From Euryodendron excelsum (Eukaryota; Streptophyta; Magnoliopsida; Ericales; Pentaphylacaceae): 64,000 nt of DNA. The translations under genes and the position numbers were made by a program. Of this stretch, positions 48,201-60,545 are shown piece after piece; position 1 is the stretch's first letter; the number at the start of each line of letters is the position of its first letter. The stretch spans positions 30,902,001-30,966,000 of the forward strand of contig CM065388.1 in the NCBI GenBank assembly GCA_033060915.1. The letters run 5' to 3'. The notes beneath the pieces were generated by a model. The model saw only the letters and a list, made by a program, of their open reading frames with translations, did not search any database and was not told where the DNA came from.

Positions 48201-51200
48201 TGTCACGCCCAGATTTTTCGCACTCGAGGAATACTCACACAAGCGGGAAAAATACTGTACTCTCTCGTTAGAACTCACCCTCCTAGAAGAATGAGTGCGA
48301 CTAGGTTTGAATTAAAAAATTGATTTGAATAAAGGGCTTTTAAAAAAAAAAGATTCGGAGTCGCCACCTAACGTGATTAAGGTGAGTTAGGTCACCTAAA
48401 AAAACTAAGCATAATCCGAAAACTACACTTAGGGTTTTTGAAAAAAGGTTTTTGAAAATATCTCCTCAAGAGAGGGTTTCTTAGGAAAATAGGTTGTTTG
48501 GCAACCTTTGAAAAACATTTAGCCCTTTTTAGAAAAATAACTCCTTTTGGTCTTTGAAATCAGTGATCTAGGTTCGGAGGTTGGTTACGTGTAGGGAAGA
48601 CGCACTAAGCCATCACCCTACCCTGCCCTTTCGATACCTACATGTCAATTACCCTAGATTCACCTATGAGAGTTTTTAACTAACTATTGTTCAATCCTAT
48701 CTAGTTTGAAAAAGAATGTTTGAAAAGATATGATGCATGATATGCAAGTGTAAGATAAGAAAAGTTGGAAAATAGATTTGGAAAGAAATTTGAAAAGAAG
48801 AATTTGGTTTGATTTTAGAAGAGATTTGAATAGAATTGAAATTGAAAAGTTTGAGAAATTAGAAATAGAGATTTGAAAATAGATTTTTGAAATTGGAAAC
48901 TTGAAATAGATATGGAATTGGAGATTGAAGAAGATTGTAGAATTGGAGATTTGAAAAACGTGGAGGAATTTGAAATCTGAAAGAAATTGTGACCGCACCC
49001 ATGAGGGTTGCCTACGTATCCTTTCGGAGGAATCAGGTCAGTCGTAGTTCAGACAAGAGTCCGATTGAAAATAGAAGAGTTGATTTGAAGAAGGAGATTG
49101 AATTGAAAATTGGATTTGATTTGAAATTAGAAGAGGAGATTGGAAATTGAGATTGAGAAGATTGAACTTGCTTTGAAAAGATTGAGGTTTAAGAAACCTA
49201 GACTTAGGAAAGATGAGGTTTAGGAAAGACTTGAGAGTTAGAAAGATTTGACTCGAACGTTGCACTTGGAAGATTTGGAAAGATTAGATTTTAGGAAATG
49301 TTCGAAAAAGTTCAAATTAGGAAAGTGTCATTTTAGGAAAGTTTCATTTTAGGAAAGTTTTGGAGAAAGTTTCGAATTTAGAAAGTTTTTGAAATAGGAA
49401 AGTTTCCGAATTAGGAAAGTTTTTGAAATAGCGAAGTTTTGAAAATTGGAATGTTTAGAAAACAAGGAAGTTTTGAAAATAGAAAAGTTTTGAGTTTAGA
49501 AAGTTTTGAAATTTGAAAGGATTTGAAACTTGGAAAGTTTAAGATTTAGAAAGTTTTAGAGTTTGAATTTCAGAAAATCTTGAAATTAGGAAAGGTTTGA
49601 ATTTGGAAAAGGTTTGAAAACTTGATTTGAAAAGCTAAGATTTGAAAATGGGTAGAATTAAGAAAGATTTGAATTTTAGAATTTTGGGAAAGATATTTAT
49701 GTTCAAGTTTTGAAAACTTAAGGTTTAGGAAATGAGAAGAGTAGGAAGGATTCGATTTAGGAAAGATTTGGATTTTGAAATTTAAGGAAAGATTTAAAGT
49801 TTAGGTTTAGGAAACTTATGGTTTAGGAAGGTAGAAATTAGGAAGGAGTTGAATTAAGAAATGTTTGGATTAGGAAGGGATTGGATTTGGTTTCTAAAAG
49901 CAAAGGTTTGATTTTGTTTCCAAAAACGGAGGACGGGATCTAGTTTCCTAAACGGGAAGATTCGATTTGGTGTCCTAAAGGGAAAATTTGATTTGACAAG
50001 GATTTGGAAAAGGAAATTTCTAGAAACCCTAGGTTTGGAAGTGTAGAATTTTGACGTAGAAAAGAGATTTTGGAAATGTGTATAGTTTTGATGTAGAAAA
50101 CGAGAGATTTTGGGAACCTAGGTTTGGGGCAAGGTTTGAAAACCATGTTTTTAGGAAGAAAATTAGGGTTTCCTAATGGTTAGCTCTAGGGCTTGACTTG
50201 GGCTTTAAGGAAAGAGTTTTTGGAAAGTGCATTTTTGGAAACGAATGTTTTGGAAGGAAATCCTAGAGAGGAATTTCTTGAGGAAAGATTTTGGAAAGAG
50301 AGTTTTTGTAAACGAAGATTTTTATAAGGGAATCCTAGAGAGGAGTTTTTGGAAAGTGTGTTTTTAGAAACAAGTTTTAGAAGGAAAATCCTAGAGGAGA
50401 ATTTCTAGAAGGAAGATTTTGGGAAGAGAGTTTTTAGAAAGATTTTTAGGGAGCGTTTTTAGAAAGGGAATTTTGAGGAAAGAGAGTTTTGGAAAGGAGT
50501 TGAAAAAGGGAGTTTTGAAAAATAGATTTTTGGAAAGAGCTTTTGAAAACAACTTTGGAAAGCAGAGTTTTAGGAAAGCGTGTTGGAAAAGAGATTTTTA
50601 GGAAGAGATTTTTGAAAAGAGTGCTTTTTGGAAAGTATAAAAAACGTCTCACTTTCCTAAAACGATTCTAACCATAAAAAGGCTAGAACTACTTTAAGAA
50701 AGTGGTTTTGAAAACAACAAGGGTTGAAAATATGGACCATATTGGTCACTTTAAATGTAACACTTTCCTAAAGCTACCCTAGCCATGGAAAGGCTAAAAC
50801 TACCCTAGGATTGTGATTTTGAAAACATGTTTTGAAAAAGAGATTTTGATGCAATTTTAAAAACAAGTTTGAAAACGATTTTTGGAAGATGCAAGATCAT
50901 GATATGCACAATACAAATTTGGGTTCGTGAACATACAAGGTTAAGGCTTTACCACATAATCAAGAGGGTCGGACCCACGTGGTCTCCGGTTAGCCTAAAG
51001 GAAAGCCCCCGACACGGTGACCCTCCGATAGTCTAATCCTACACATGGACCGGGAGTTCCCTTATTTCAAGCATGCAAAGAAAGGGGAGGAAAGAGATGG
51101 GGGATTAAAATAGAGAAAACCCAAATGGGTTGGAGAGAGAAGAGAGAGGGGGAAGTGCGGAAATTTAAAGAGAAAGCCTACCGTATGTCTTGTTTATTTT

Positions 51201-53065
51201 GCGCGCCTTGCTTGTCTTTGATCTTCGGTCTTCATCTTGATCTTCATTTTCAATCTTCAAGAGTTGTCTTCAAACTTTAGATTACAGCTCTTCAAGTCTT
51301 TAAAGGAGGGTTGAAGGCTAGTGTATGAGTGTATGGGGGTGTATAGGAGTGTATATGAGGCTAGGGTTTGTGTAGGGTGGCTAGGGTTTGGAAGACCTAG
51401 GGAAGCTAGGGTTTTGGGAGTGTTCGAGCTCTGTGTATCGAAATATATGATTTTTAGACTGAGTTTACAGACCTCTTTCACGTTGGAAGAGACTCTATAT
51501 TTATAGAGGTTGGACAACACTGGCGCCTGTTGCAGTGGCGCCAGGCCAAACTTTACATTGGCACCACTAGGAGTGGCGCCAGCCATTTAGGAAATGTTTA
51601 AGGTCTGCAAGCAACGTATCTTTGACTAGATTTAAGCGCTTGTACTAGTGACTACCATGCAATTTTCAGCCTAGCTCCACTAGGAGTGACTCCGAAAAGT
51701 CCTGAAATTATTTGAAGCGGCCGAGAATGACCCAGAAGGCCAGAAAAGAGCAGGAACACTTAAAATAGTGTCCCAGAGGTATTTGACTTGAAAAGTGAGG
51801 ATAGGATGTGTCGGAAGGGTTGACCGGGCCTTTAGGGTCAAAACGGTCAATCGGACCGAGAAGCTGCCGAGACAAACTCAGACTATCCCAGAAGAAGACT
51901 TGGAATTTGAAAACATTATTCAGAATGTTCCCAAAGGTTTTCGATTTGATTCCCAGAGTCGGTGTGGTCGGAAAAGGTGACCGGCCCACCAGGGGCAAAA
52001 TGGTCATTTCACAACGGGTTTGCCGGAACTGACTCGGGATGATCCGGAAGGATAGAGGAAGGTTGAGAATACTATAAGAAGTAATCTCAGAGGATTACCG
52101 ATTTGATACCTAGAGCCGATGTGGTCGAAAAAGGAAACCGGCCCACCAGGGGTAAAACGGTCATTTTGTACTGGGTTAGACTCGGAATGATCTGGAAAGA
52201 TAAGGAAAGGTTGAGAGAACTATAAGAAGCATTCTTGGGACGTTACCGGTTTGATACCCAGAGCCGGTATGGTCGAAAAAGAAGACCGGCCCACTAGGGG
52301 CAAAACGATCATTTTGTACTAGGTTGGCCGGAACTAACTCTAAATGACCCGAAAATATAAGGAAAGGTTGAGAATACTATAAGAAGCATTCTTGGGAAGC
52401 TACTAAAGGGGCCCTGATTGGAACCGTCTCGAGAAATAAACTATCTCGGGAGAGGGATTTGAAAGGGGACTTACCGTCTCCGAAAAGACGTGCATGATTG
52501 GAACCGTCTCGAGGAATAAACTGTCTCGAGAGAGGGATTGGAAAAGGGACTTACCGTCTTTCAAAAGACTTGCCTGAATTGGAACTGTCTCGAAGAATAA
52601 ACTATCTCGAGAGAGGGATTGGAAAGGGAACTTACCGTCTTCGAAAAGACGTGCCTGAATTGGAACCGTCTCGAGGAATAAACTGTCTTGAGAGAGGGAT
52701 TAGAAAGGGTACTTACCGTCTTTGAAAAGACGTGCCTGATTTGGAACCCTCTCGAGGAATAAACTATCTCGAGAGAGGGATTGGAAAGGGAACTTACCGT
52801 CTTCGAAAAGACGTGCCTGGTTTGGAACCGTCTCGAGGAATAAACTGTCTCGAGAGAGGGATTGGAGTTGGAATTGGAAAGAATAATGCCCCTAAGGGCA
52901 TTTTGGTCATTTTGCCTTTATTTGGGCCTGGTGGGCCCGCGAGGCGATGGACAAATGGGATTTGGACTTAGAAAATTGGTTTTGATTGGAATACGCCCAC
53001 AATGACTTGAAAACAAGTCTGGACGGAGTGTAGACTACCAAGCAGTCAAAAATTGGGTGCTTACA
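48201..53065 (-). mobile_element. Solo LTR of the giant-LTR family between protease and RT (4865 bp)
   Basis: TGTCACGCCC at 48201 to GGGTGCTTACA at 53065 on the plus strand, so it is in minus orientation. Flanks CTGCT (48196-48200) and CTACT (53066-53070) form a 5-bp duplication with one G/A change. TATAAATA at 51498-51505 (minus), 81-bp minisatellite of six units at 52420-52870, G-poor sense tract at about 48680-50640, PBS-like 10-mer at 48357-48366. Frames such as 52498-52725 are minisatellite translations. Confidence 0.9.
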
Positions 53066-53070
53066 CTACT

Positions 53071-55830
53071 CGTCGGCTATATAGAATGGCCCCTTCTCAG
53101 CTCATGGAGCTAAGGAAATAGTTGGATGAATTGATTGAAGTGGGCTTGATTCGACCCTCTAAAGCACCATTTGGAGCCCCTGTGCTATTCCAAAAGAAGC
53201 ATGATGGGAGTCTACAGTTGTGTGTAGACTATCGGCCTCTCAACAAGTTGACGGTGAAGAATAAGTATCCCATCCCACTGATCGCAGATCTCTTTGATCA
53301 ATTGTGCAATGCTAACTTCTTCACCAAGCTCGATTTGCGGTCAGGCTATTATTAAGTGCGCATAGTGGATGGGGATGAATCGAAGACCACTTGTATGACT
53401 CGTTACGGGGCATTTGAGTTCTTGCTGATGCCTTTTGGCTTAACTAACGCCCCAGCCACCTTTTGCACGTTGATGAACCAGGTGTTTCATAACTACGTGA
53501 ACAAATTTATGGTGGTCTATCTAGATGACATAGTGGTGTACAACTCTTGCCTCGAGGAGCATGTGGAGCACTTGAGGATGGTGTTCAGGAAGCTATGGGA
53601 GAATCATCTTTATATTATGGAAGAGAAGTGCTCTTTTGCACAGGAGCGCATAAAGTTTCTTGGGCACATCATCGAGCAGGGTCATATTCTAATGGACATG
53701 GACATGGACATGGACAAAGTGAAGGCAATTAAGGAATGGAAGGCCCCAATTAATATGTCTAAGCTATGCTCTTTCTTAGGACTAGCCAACGACTACCGGC
53801 GGTTTGTTGAAAGGTATTGAAGAAGGGCTACCCCTATGATTGACTCTTTGAAGAAAGACAAAGCTTGGGATTGGTCAAGGGAATGCCAAGGAGCCTTTGC
53901 CGACCTGAAGGAGGCCATGATGAGTGATCCAGTCTTGGTCTTACTAGATGTGTCAAAGCCTTTTGAAGTGTAAACTGATGCTTCATATTTTGCCCTTGTT
54001 GGAGTGCTACTTCAAGAGGGCCATCCAGTTGCCTATGAAAGTCACAAACTAAGTGACACAGAGAAGAGATACACTGCCCAAGAGAAGGAGCTGCTTGTGG
54101 TGGTGCACTGCCTTCGAGTGTGGAGGCACTAGTTGCTGGGGTCCAACTTCGTGGTGAAGACTGATAATGTGGGTATTAGCCACTTCTTAACTCAGCCCAA
54201 ATTAACCCTAAAACAGGCTCGATGGCAGGAACATCTTGTTGAGTTTGACTTCAATCTAGAGTACAAGGCGGGCAGCACCAATCAGGTGGCGGATGTACTG
54301 AGTTGCAGGGCTGAGCTTACAGCTATCAAGTTGGTGGCGAACCACACAGTTAGCAAAGTCGGCACAAGCATGCGGGAACGGATCAAGGAGAACCTGCCTA
54401 AAGATCCTATGGCCCAAACCATTATGCAGCTAGCCAACGAAGGAAAGACGCGCCAGCTTTGGGTTGAGAATGACTTGCTTACGGCCAAATGGAATCGGGT
54501 TTACGTACCCAAAGCTGGTGACCTGCGAAGGGTGCTCTTGCGGGAGTGTCATGACACCTTGTGGGCTGGCCACCCAGGGTGGCAGCGAACAATAGCACTG
54601 TTGAAATAGAGCTACTATTGGCCCCGCATGAAAGACGATGTGATGGATTATACAAGGACTTGTCTCACCTGCCAGCAAGACAAGACGAAGCAAGCCAAGA
54701 CAGCTGGGTTATTGGAACCACTTCCTGTTCCTAGGTGGCATTGGGAAAGGGTTTCACTTGATTTTATTAGCAACTTGCCGAAGATTGGAGATCTGAGCTC
54801 TATTTTGGTGATCGTGGACTAGTTCTCCAAGTATGCTATATTCATCCCAGCACCAAAGTATTGCCCGGCAAAGGAGACAGCTCATCTATTTTTCAAACAC
54901 ATTGTCAAGTATTGGGGCATGCCCCAAAGCATTGTCAGTGACTGGGATTCCAGATTTACAGGGACTTTTTGGTCAGAACTCTTTAAGCTTCTCGGTTCAT
55001 AGCTCGCCATGTCATCTAGCTATCATTCACAAACTGATGGCTAGATGGAACGTTTCAACGGGCTACCTGAAGAGTATTTACGCCATTTTATTAATGCTAA
55101 CCAAAGAAATTGGGTGCAATTACTTGATGTAGCTCAATTTTGTTTCAATTCTTAGAAGAGTTCTTTCACTAACAAGAGCCCTTTTGAGACTATTACAGGT
55201 TAGTAACCACTGTTGCTCCACACAATGGATGAGCCATATACGGGAAAGTCTCCAAGAGCTTACAGCTTCACTAAAGAATGGAAGCAGGGGAATGAAGTAG
55301 TGAGAGCTTATTTAGAGAAGGCTTCCAAGAGAATGAAGAAATGGGCAGATCAGGGAAGAAGGCCGCTCGAGTTCCAAGTTAGAGACCTGGTGCTAGTGAA
55401 ACTGACGCCTGAACAACTTAGATTTCTTTACAACTGTGACCAGTGCCTAGTGCAAAAGTACAAGGGACTTGTTCTGGTTGTGGCCAAGATTGGGAAGGCA
55501 TCTTACGGGGTTGAGCCTCCAGCCTAGATGAAAGTACACGCAGTGTTCCACGTGAGTTGTCTCAAGCCCTACCATGCAGATCAGGAAGATTCAACTCGCA
55601 ACATCTCCATAAGAGCAGCCATCAATGCCAAGCCACCAGCGCTAAAGGAAGTTGAAGACATTCTCGCCGATAGAGTGGTCAAGCGAAGGCTCCCACGCTT
55701 GGAGTACTTAGTGAAATGGAAGAATCTTGGAGATGAGGAGATCAGCTGGGAGAAGGCGGAAGACTTGCAACCGTTCGTGGACAAGCTCGAGGAGTATCTA
55801 TCTTCAAAGTCCACGAGGACGTCGACCGCA
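53071..55830 (+). pseudogene. pol: pol of the chromovirus: RT, RNase H, integrase, chromodomain
   Basis: One uninterrupted frame apart from about a dozen stop codons. Reverse transcriptase: YRMAP start, [36 protein letters not shown], then MPFGLTNAPATF and the catalytic Y-L-D-D at 53518-53529; the end carries FLGLANDYRRF. RNase H: TDAS at about 53973, then AQEKELL and the H-x-L-x-x-W region. Integrase: H-H-C-C zinc finger around 54550-54680 (HPGWQRT, CLTCQQDK), catalytic D in VSLDFI, second D in SDWDSRF, and the E in the MERFNG segment. C-terminal chromodomain at about 55651-55803 (YLVKWKNL, ISWEKAEDL). Stops are at 53119, 53353, 53818, near 53970 and 54130, then 54605, 54820, several at 55000-55210, and 55525. 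An (ATGGAC)4 run at 53692-53715 adds Met-Asp repeats. Confidence 0.9.
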
Positions 55831-55844
55831 TAAGTAGGGGAGAA
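55831..55844 (+). promoter_or_regulatory. Polypurine tract of the chromovirus
   Basis: TAAGTAGGGGAGAA directly before the 3' LTR; the AGGGGAGAA part is purine only. Confidence 0.8.
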
Positions 55845-56505
55845 TGTCACGAGCTGCACTTCAAGGCCGTGCCCATGCCCTCATTTTTTAGTCTTGTGCC
55901 AACTCTATTATGTCTGTGCATATTGTATAGAGTCTAGAGATATTGGTTTGGTGTCAGATGCACGTGTAGATTTTTCCTTGTGAAGGTGTGCGACATCCAA
56001 GTTGGTCGTGTATTGAGGAGAAGTGTTGTAATTTTTCCGAAGGGCAAGAAAATTAGTTTAGAGTCATATATAGATGTATGTAAAAGGGTTTTGTCAAATT
56101 GCATGTAAATAATTTTGTAGACCCATTATAACTCCTCAAGGGGGTGTCATGTTTCATTGTATTAGTTTTAAAATGGCTTAAAAAACATATATAGGGGAGG
56201 ATAGTAAGGTGAGTTCAAGTCTCTAGCTTATTGGTTGTTGGCTAACTCAACTCCCCCCCTAATTGTAGTCTAGAATTGCTTTGTATATGCAATAAAAGTG
56301 ATCTTATTGCTCGCAAATTGAGTGCCATTTGCCTCGGTTATTTCTTGAAATCTTCTTAGCTTGTTGCTTCCAATTTGCTCACTTGTGCACCTTTAGGTGT
56401 CTATGTTGGCTTAACTTGCGATGTGCTCATTGGCTGACTTGTTTGGTACCGCCCAAGATAAGTGCCACACGGCCTATTTCACTTAAAAAGTGTCGGACCG
56501 TGACA
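55845..56505 (+). repeat. 3' LTR of the chromovirus (661 bp)
   Basis: TGTCACGAGC to GTCGGACCGTGACA; about 88 percent identical to the 5' LTR by eye, with a small deletion near 56010 relative to it. Confidence 0.9.
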
Positions 56506-56510
56506 CGGAG
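56506..56510. repeat. Target site duplication of the chromovirus, right copy
   Basis: CGGAG after CCGTGACA; identical to 41282-41286. Confidence 0.9.
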
Positions 56511-57944
56511 TGGATCAAGCCTTTCTAAAAGTCCCACTTATAGTTTCAATGTCAATTTTCATTGCAATTGTTCAATTAGCTTACTCAAACCATTCTCCAA
56601 ACTAAAATCAATTTTTTATATTTCCCTTTTTATAGAAGCATTCATTTTGGTTGTAATTCAAGTTAAGTGTAAGTTTGTTGAGCCATTGGTCTATACTTGG
56701 CCCCGATTCCCTATAAAGAAAACAATATCCAACTCCTACTTGGATAAAACTACTTTGAAACCATCCACTAGCGGGAGCGAATCATCTGGTCAATAGAGGC
56801 GTGAAGAGAGATTGAACTAAAGATGTCATGCTTAATACTTAATTAGCTTTTTAGTCCTCTTATAAGATAGTCTTACATAAATGAAGCATGTATTATGACT
56901 ACATAAAGCAAATAGCCTTAAATAAGTCCCTTCCTAAGGCTAAAGACAAAACTTGGATGGTTCCACTCGCAACTTAAAGTTGGCTTGAGCAAACACTTGG
57001 ATCTTGCGATTCTCATTAAGCCATCGAGCAAACCAATTTTACTGTCCGCACTCAGCAAAAGTTTTAGAATTTAACCAAAACAAGTTTTCCAGTAGTAGGT
57101 ACCTGGCTTCATATGCATTCTCAAGGTATCAAATTAGATAAAAGAAATGGTGTAATGGGGTGTCCAATTAATATAAAATGACGTTCATTAAGCGTCTCAG
57201 TTAATTGGTTTGAACATCTCTATATAGTAAAATTCAAGCTTCTAGTCAATTATGAGAAACCATAACTAAATATATGTGCATGTTCCAATTAATTCAATTC
57301 AACCAACTAAACCTAGAATTAAATCATGAATGATACACAATTAAGCACACAACATGCATTCACATAAATGAAAAATGCAAGGTAAGCCTCTACAGTGTTA
57401 CCAGTGAAATTTTATTCCAAAATAATTTGTTGGGCTATTGCTTTCTCTCATGAGAGGCTATGGAAACTACATTCTTAGCTGTTTGGCACGGAATTTACAG
57501 TTATTTCATTTTATTATTTGGAACTTGGCTTGATGCTACCCGTTTGAATTTACATCGATGTATTATGACTGAGCAGATTTGGTCCTATGACACCAAGTCA
57601 AAAGACATATGAAGTTGAATAATAACTTCAGAAAGGGTTAAATACATTTGGTACCTCTTTACTTTATACAAAATCTCACTTTAAGACCTTTATTTTTATT
57701 TGTAGTAATTAAGTTCTTAAGCTTTCAATTTGTTACAATGTCAACCTTAGTTATGCTAATTTTTATTTGAAAAATGGATGAAACTATGTATGAGACAAGC
57801 ATGTGACATTGTTTCAAAGGGCAAATACATAAAATCAAATTATTTCTTGCTTTGTGACTCTCTTGTATCACATATGATCAAAGTGAGACTATTGCATGAG
57901 ACCTAATTACATTATACACATTACAAAATGTATTACACTCATAA
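56511..57944. other. AT-rich region without supported gene
   Basis: 56520-56796 stays open in one plus-strand frame that begins inside the chromovirus LTR; the non-LTR part (VEPLVYTWPRFPIKK, STSGSESSGQ) looks coding-like but I recognise nothing in it, and it may be a fragment of the older element hit by the chromovirus. The rest has no motif I can support. Confidence 0.4.
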
Positions 57945-58934
57945 TTTAGAGTGCTTGGGAGGGTTTTGGAGTTAGATCAGATCAAAACGAAGATGATTGT
58001 TGTGATATTTGAGTGACATTTGCCCCAATGAGGAGAATCATGTATCTTAATCAACAACGTAGCAGTGGCAGACAACACGATTACAAACGGCCATGTCAAG
58101 GTTTCAAATTGTAAGCGCTAGGTGTTTTTTTTTAACATCTTTGTCCCTTAAAAAACTTCACTTGCTTGTCATGTGATAATTTTCTGTTCATTTTCCAAAT
58201 GAAAGTTAGCAGAAGGTTGCGATTAATGAAATAAATTAGAAGTATAAAGACTTAAATTATTAAAAAAATTAACGATCATGAAATAAAATTATGTGTACGG
58301 TGTAGGGTACAAAGTGTAATTAACCTTTTTAAAAATGTTATTACCAAATATCCTAATTGGGTATTCTGCATAAAAATTTGGTGAGATTAGAATTGTTTTC
58401 ACAGTCGATCGCATCAACATGCCTATTTATATTTATGCTTATGTGAAAATAGAAGACAAGGAAAGTGACTTTCACCAGTTGCCCACCTAATCATCTCAAA
58501 AGAACCCCTTTTTGTTTGATATGTAGTTAAGACGTCCATTAGAAAATAGCTTTATTCTCAAGAAAAACATTGATGAATCCTTATGGAGTCCTAATTTAAA
58601 GAGTCTCCAATCCATTCAAATGGTGTATTTTGTGAGATGGCTCTAATGCAAATTTTCCTAATGGGAATGAGAAAAATACATTTTCATTATGCCTTAATCT
58701 TTTGCTGAAAGGAATAGAAGGAATTCACGATGTGTCATGTCATATATATATATATAGATATATATATACATTTTCCTCTCTTTTTTCTTTTCAGCTTAGT
58801 GCTAGTTCTTCGAAGTATTTCACTCCCCCATTCTTAGATACATAAATAAATATTAATGAAACCTCATTCCCATTCGAGGTTTAGTTGTATTAATTGACGC
58901 TATTGCTCAAACAACTTTGTTTGCATGTGTCCCC

Positions 58935-58976
<42 letters not shown>

Positions 58977-59126
58977 ATGAAAACCGAAAACACTATCAAG
59001 GAGGTATTATTCGAATAGTTTATGGTTACTACTAAACATGACTTGAGGACAAGCTTGTGTACACAATTATTTTTATTGTGGGTAGATAAGGAATGAAATG
59101 TATCCACATTGCCTCATGATTCTTAG
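57945..59126. repeat. Segmental duplication, copy 1
   Basis: Colinear with 59127-61567: GAGGGTTTTGGAGTT, GATTACAAACGGCCATGTCA, TTTTCTGTTCATTTT, GTGTAGGGTACAAAGTGTAA, GAAAGTGACTTTCA, TCCTTATGGAGTCCTAATTT, TCTCCAATCCATTCAAATGG, TTCATTTTTCCTCTCTTTT-like, the (GA) run and TTTTTATTG.GGGT.GATAAG. No plastid DNA in this copy. Confidence 0.75.
58937..58972. repeat. (GA)18 microsatellite
   Basis: Uninterrupted GA run after CCCCAT; the homologous run in copy 2 is at 61368-61407. Confidence 0.95.
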
Positions 59127-59635
59127 AGTGATTTAAGGAGGGATTTGGAGTTTGATCAGAGCAAACAAAGATGACAGTTGTAAGATTAGAGTGACATTTA
59201 TACCAATGAGTGGAAGCATGTATCTAGTACCCTCAATAAAAAAGAAAAAAAAAAAAAGAAAAAAGGAAGCATGTATGTAATTGACCATGCAGCAGTGGAA
59301 AACGACATGATCACAAACGGGCATGTCAGGGTTTTGAATTGTACGTGCTTAAAAACTTTTTTTTTTTCATCCTTGAAAAATGCCACATGCTTGTCACGCA
59401 AGAATTTTCTGTTCATTTTTCAAACGAAAGTTAACAAAATGTTGACATTACAACAAATTAGAAATATACAAACTTTAAATTGTTATAAATAAAAACAAAA
59501 GTCCTGAAATAAAATTTCGTGTAAAGTGTAGGATACAAAGTGTAATTAATTTTTTAAAATGTTATCGCCAAATAGCCTAATTGGATATTTTGTATAAAAA
59601 CTTTAAAAAGTAGAATTGTTTTTGCAGCTACATTG

Positions 59636-59985
59636 ACATGACAAATTAAATTAATAACAAAAGCTCGTTGCCTTTTTTTTTTCTTTCTCTATAATTAATC
59701 GAAACCATAGGGCTTTATCCGTTTATTTATTTGATCCAACTTTAAATTGAATTCATTTTTTTTCCTTTCAAGAATTCAAACAAGGTTTTGTACCGATCCG
59801 GGAAGAATGAAATATTCTCCATTGATACGATATGCTATTTTTTTTCCATTCATTCTTCTTTAGGATTAGTCGTGGTCTTCCAGACTTTACCGATAGTATG
59901 GACGAAAGATCCTAGCTGCACTTAAAAGCCGAGTAATCTACCGTTGAGTTAGCAACCCTAATAGAATAAAAAGGCTTTTATACTT
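59636..59985 (-). pseudogene. trnK-UUU: Plastid-derived trnK-UUU exon 1 and intron start (NUPT), copy 1
   Basis: 59922-59958 is the reverse complement of the 37-nt 5' exon of plastid tRNA-Lys(UUU) with one change (GGGTTGCTAACTCAACGGTA, then GATTACTCGGCTTTTAA). The following intron DNA on the minus strand has GGAAGACCACGACTAATCC, GAATGAATGG and GGAGAATATTTCATTCT-type words of the trnK group II intron. About 26 bases of the intron start are deleted compared with copy 2. There is no 3' exon and no matK, so it cannot make a tRNA. Confidence 0.85.
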
Positions 59986-60185
59986 GTGTGACTTTACAAC
60001 AAATTAGAAATGTAAAGACTTTAAATTGTTATAAATAAAAATAAAGATCCTCAAATAAATTTCGAATAAGGTGTGGGGTACAAAGTGTATTTAAATTTTT
60101 CTAAAAATGTTATTGCCAAATAGCCTAATTGGATATTTTGTATAAAAGCTTTAAATAGTAGAATTGTATTCGCAGTTACATCGAT

Positions 60186-60545
60186 ATGACAAAAAAAATT
60201 AAAAACAGAAGCTCGGTTTTTTTCTTTCTCTATAATTGATTGACACTATAGGGCTCTATCCATTTATTCATCCAACCCAACTTTAAATTGAATTCATTTT
60301 GTTCCATTTCAAGAATTCAAACAAGGTTTTGTGCCAATTCGGTGAGAAAGAAATATGCTTAGAATTCTCCATTGATACGACATGTTATTTTTTCCATTCA
60401 TTGAGACGATGAGTTGTAGTCTTCCCAACTTTATTGATAGTATGGACGAATCCTTGCTTCACCCAAATGTGTAAAAGAGCCGCACTTAAAAGCTGAGTAC
60501 CCTACCGTTGAGTTAGCACCCTAATAGAATAAAAAGGTTTTTATA
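60186..60545 (-). pseudogene. trnK-UUU: Plastid-derived trnK-UUU exon 1 and intron start (NUPT), copy 2
   Basis: 60486-60521 is the trnK 5' exon with a one-base deletion (GGGTGCTAACTC) and substitutions. The intron starts GTGCGGCTCTTTTACACATT on the minus strand, matching the GTGYG start of a group II intron, and continues with GGGTGAAGCAAGG and ATTCGTCCATACTATC. Tandem copy of 59636-59985. Confidence 0.85.

Larger units (their letters stand above)
41287..56505 (+). mobile_element. Chromovirus (Ty3/Gypsy with chromodomain), split by two solo LTRs
   Basis: Order: LTR, initiator-Met PBS, gag, protease, reverse transcriptase, RNase H, integrase, chromodomain, purine tract, LTR, with duplication CGGAG. 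Without the two nested LTRs (4379 and 4865 bp plus duplications) it would be about 6.0 kb, a usual chromovirus length. LTRs differ by roughly 12 percent by eye, so it is old. The zinc knuckle CFLCNGPHRVSEC with three residues between second Cys and His suggests the Galadriel-type lineage; this needs a tree. Confidence 0.9.

Noticed and set aside
54833..55132. 99-codon plus-strand frame
   Set aside because: Wrong frame across the integrase core; the catalytic residues are in the pol frame.
56329..56796. 155-codon plus-strand frame as a gene
   Set aside because: The first third lies within the chromovirus LTR, and the rest has no recognised domain.
58741..58770. AT-rich stretch as a replication origin or matrix site
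   Set aside because: Plain (AT)n microsatellite with no supporting motif; the same in copy 2 is shorter.
59922..59958. Functional tRNA gene
   Set aside because: Only the 37-nt 5' exon of plastid trnK is present; no anticodon arm 3' half, no acceptor partner, no 3' exon.
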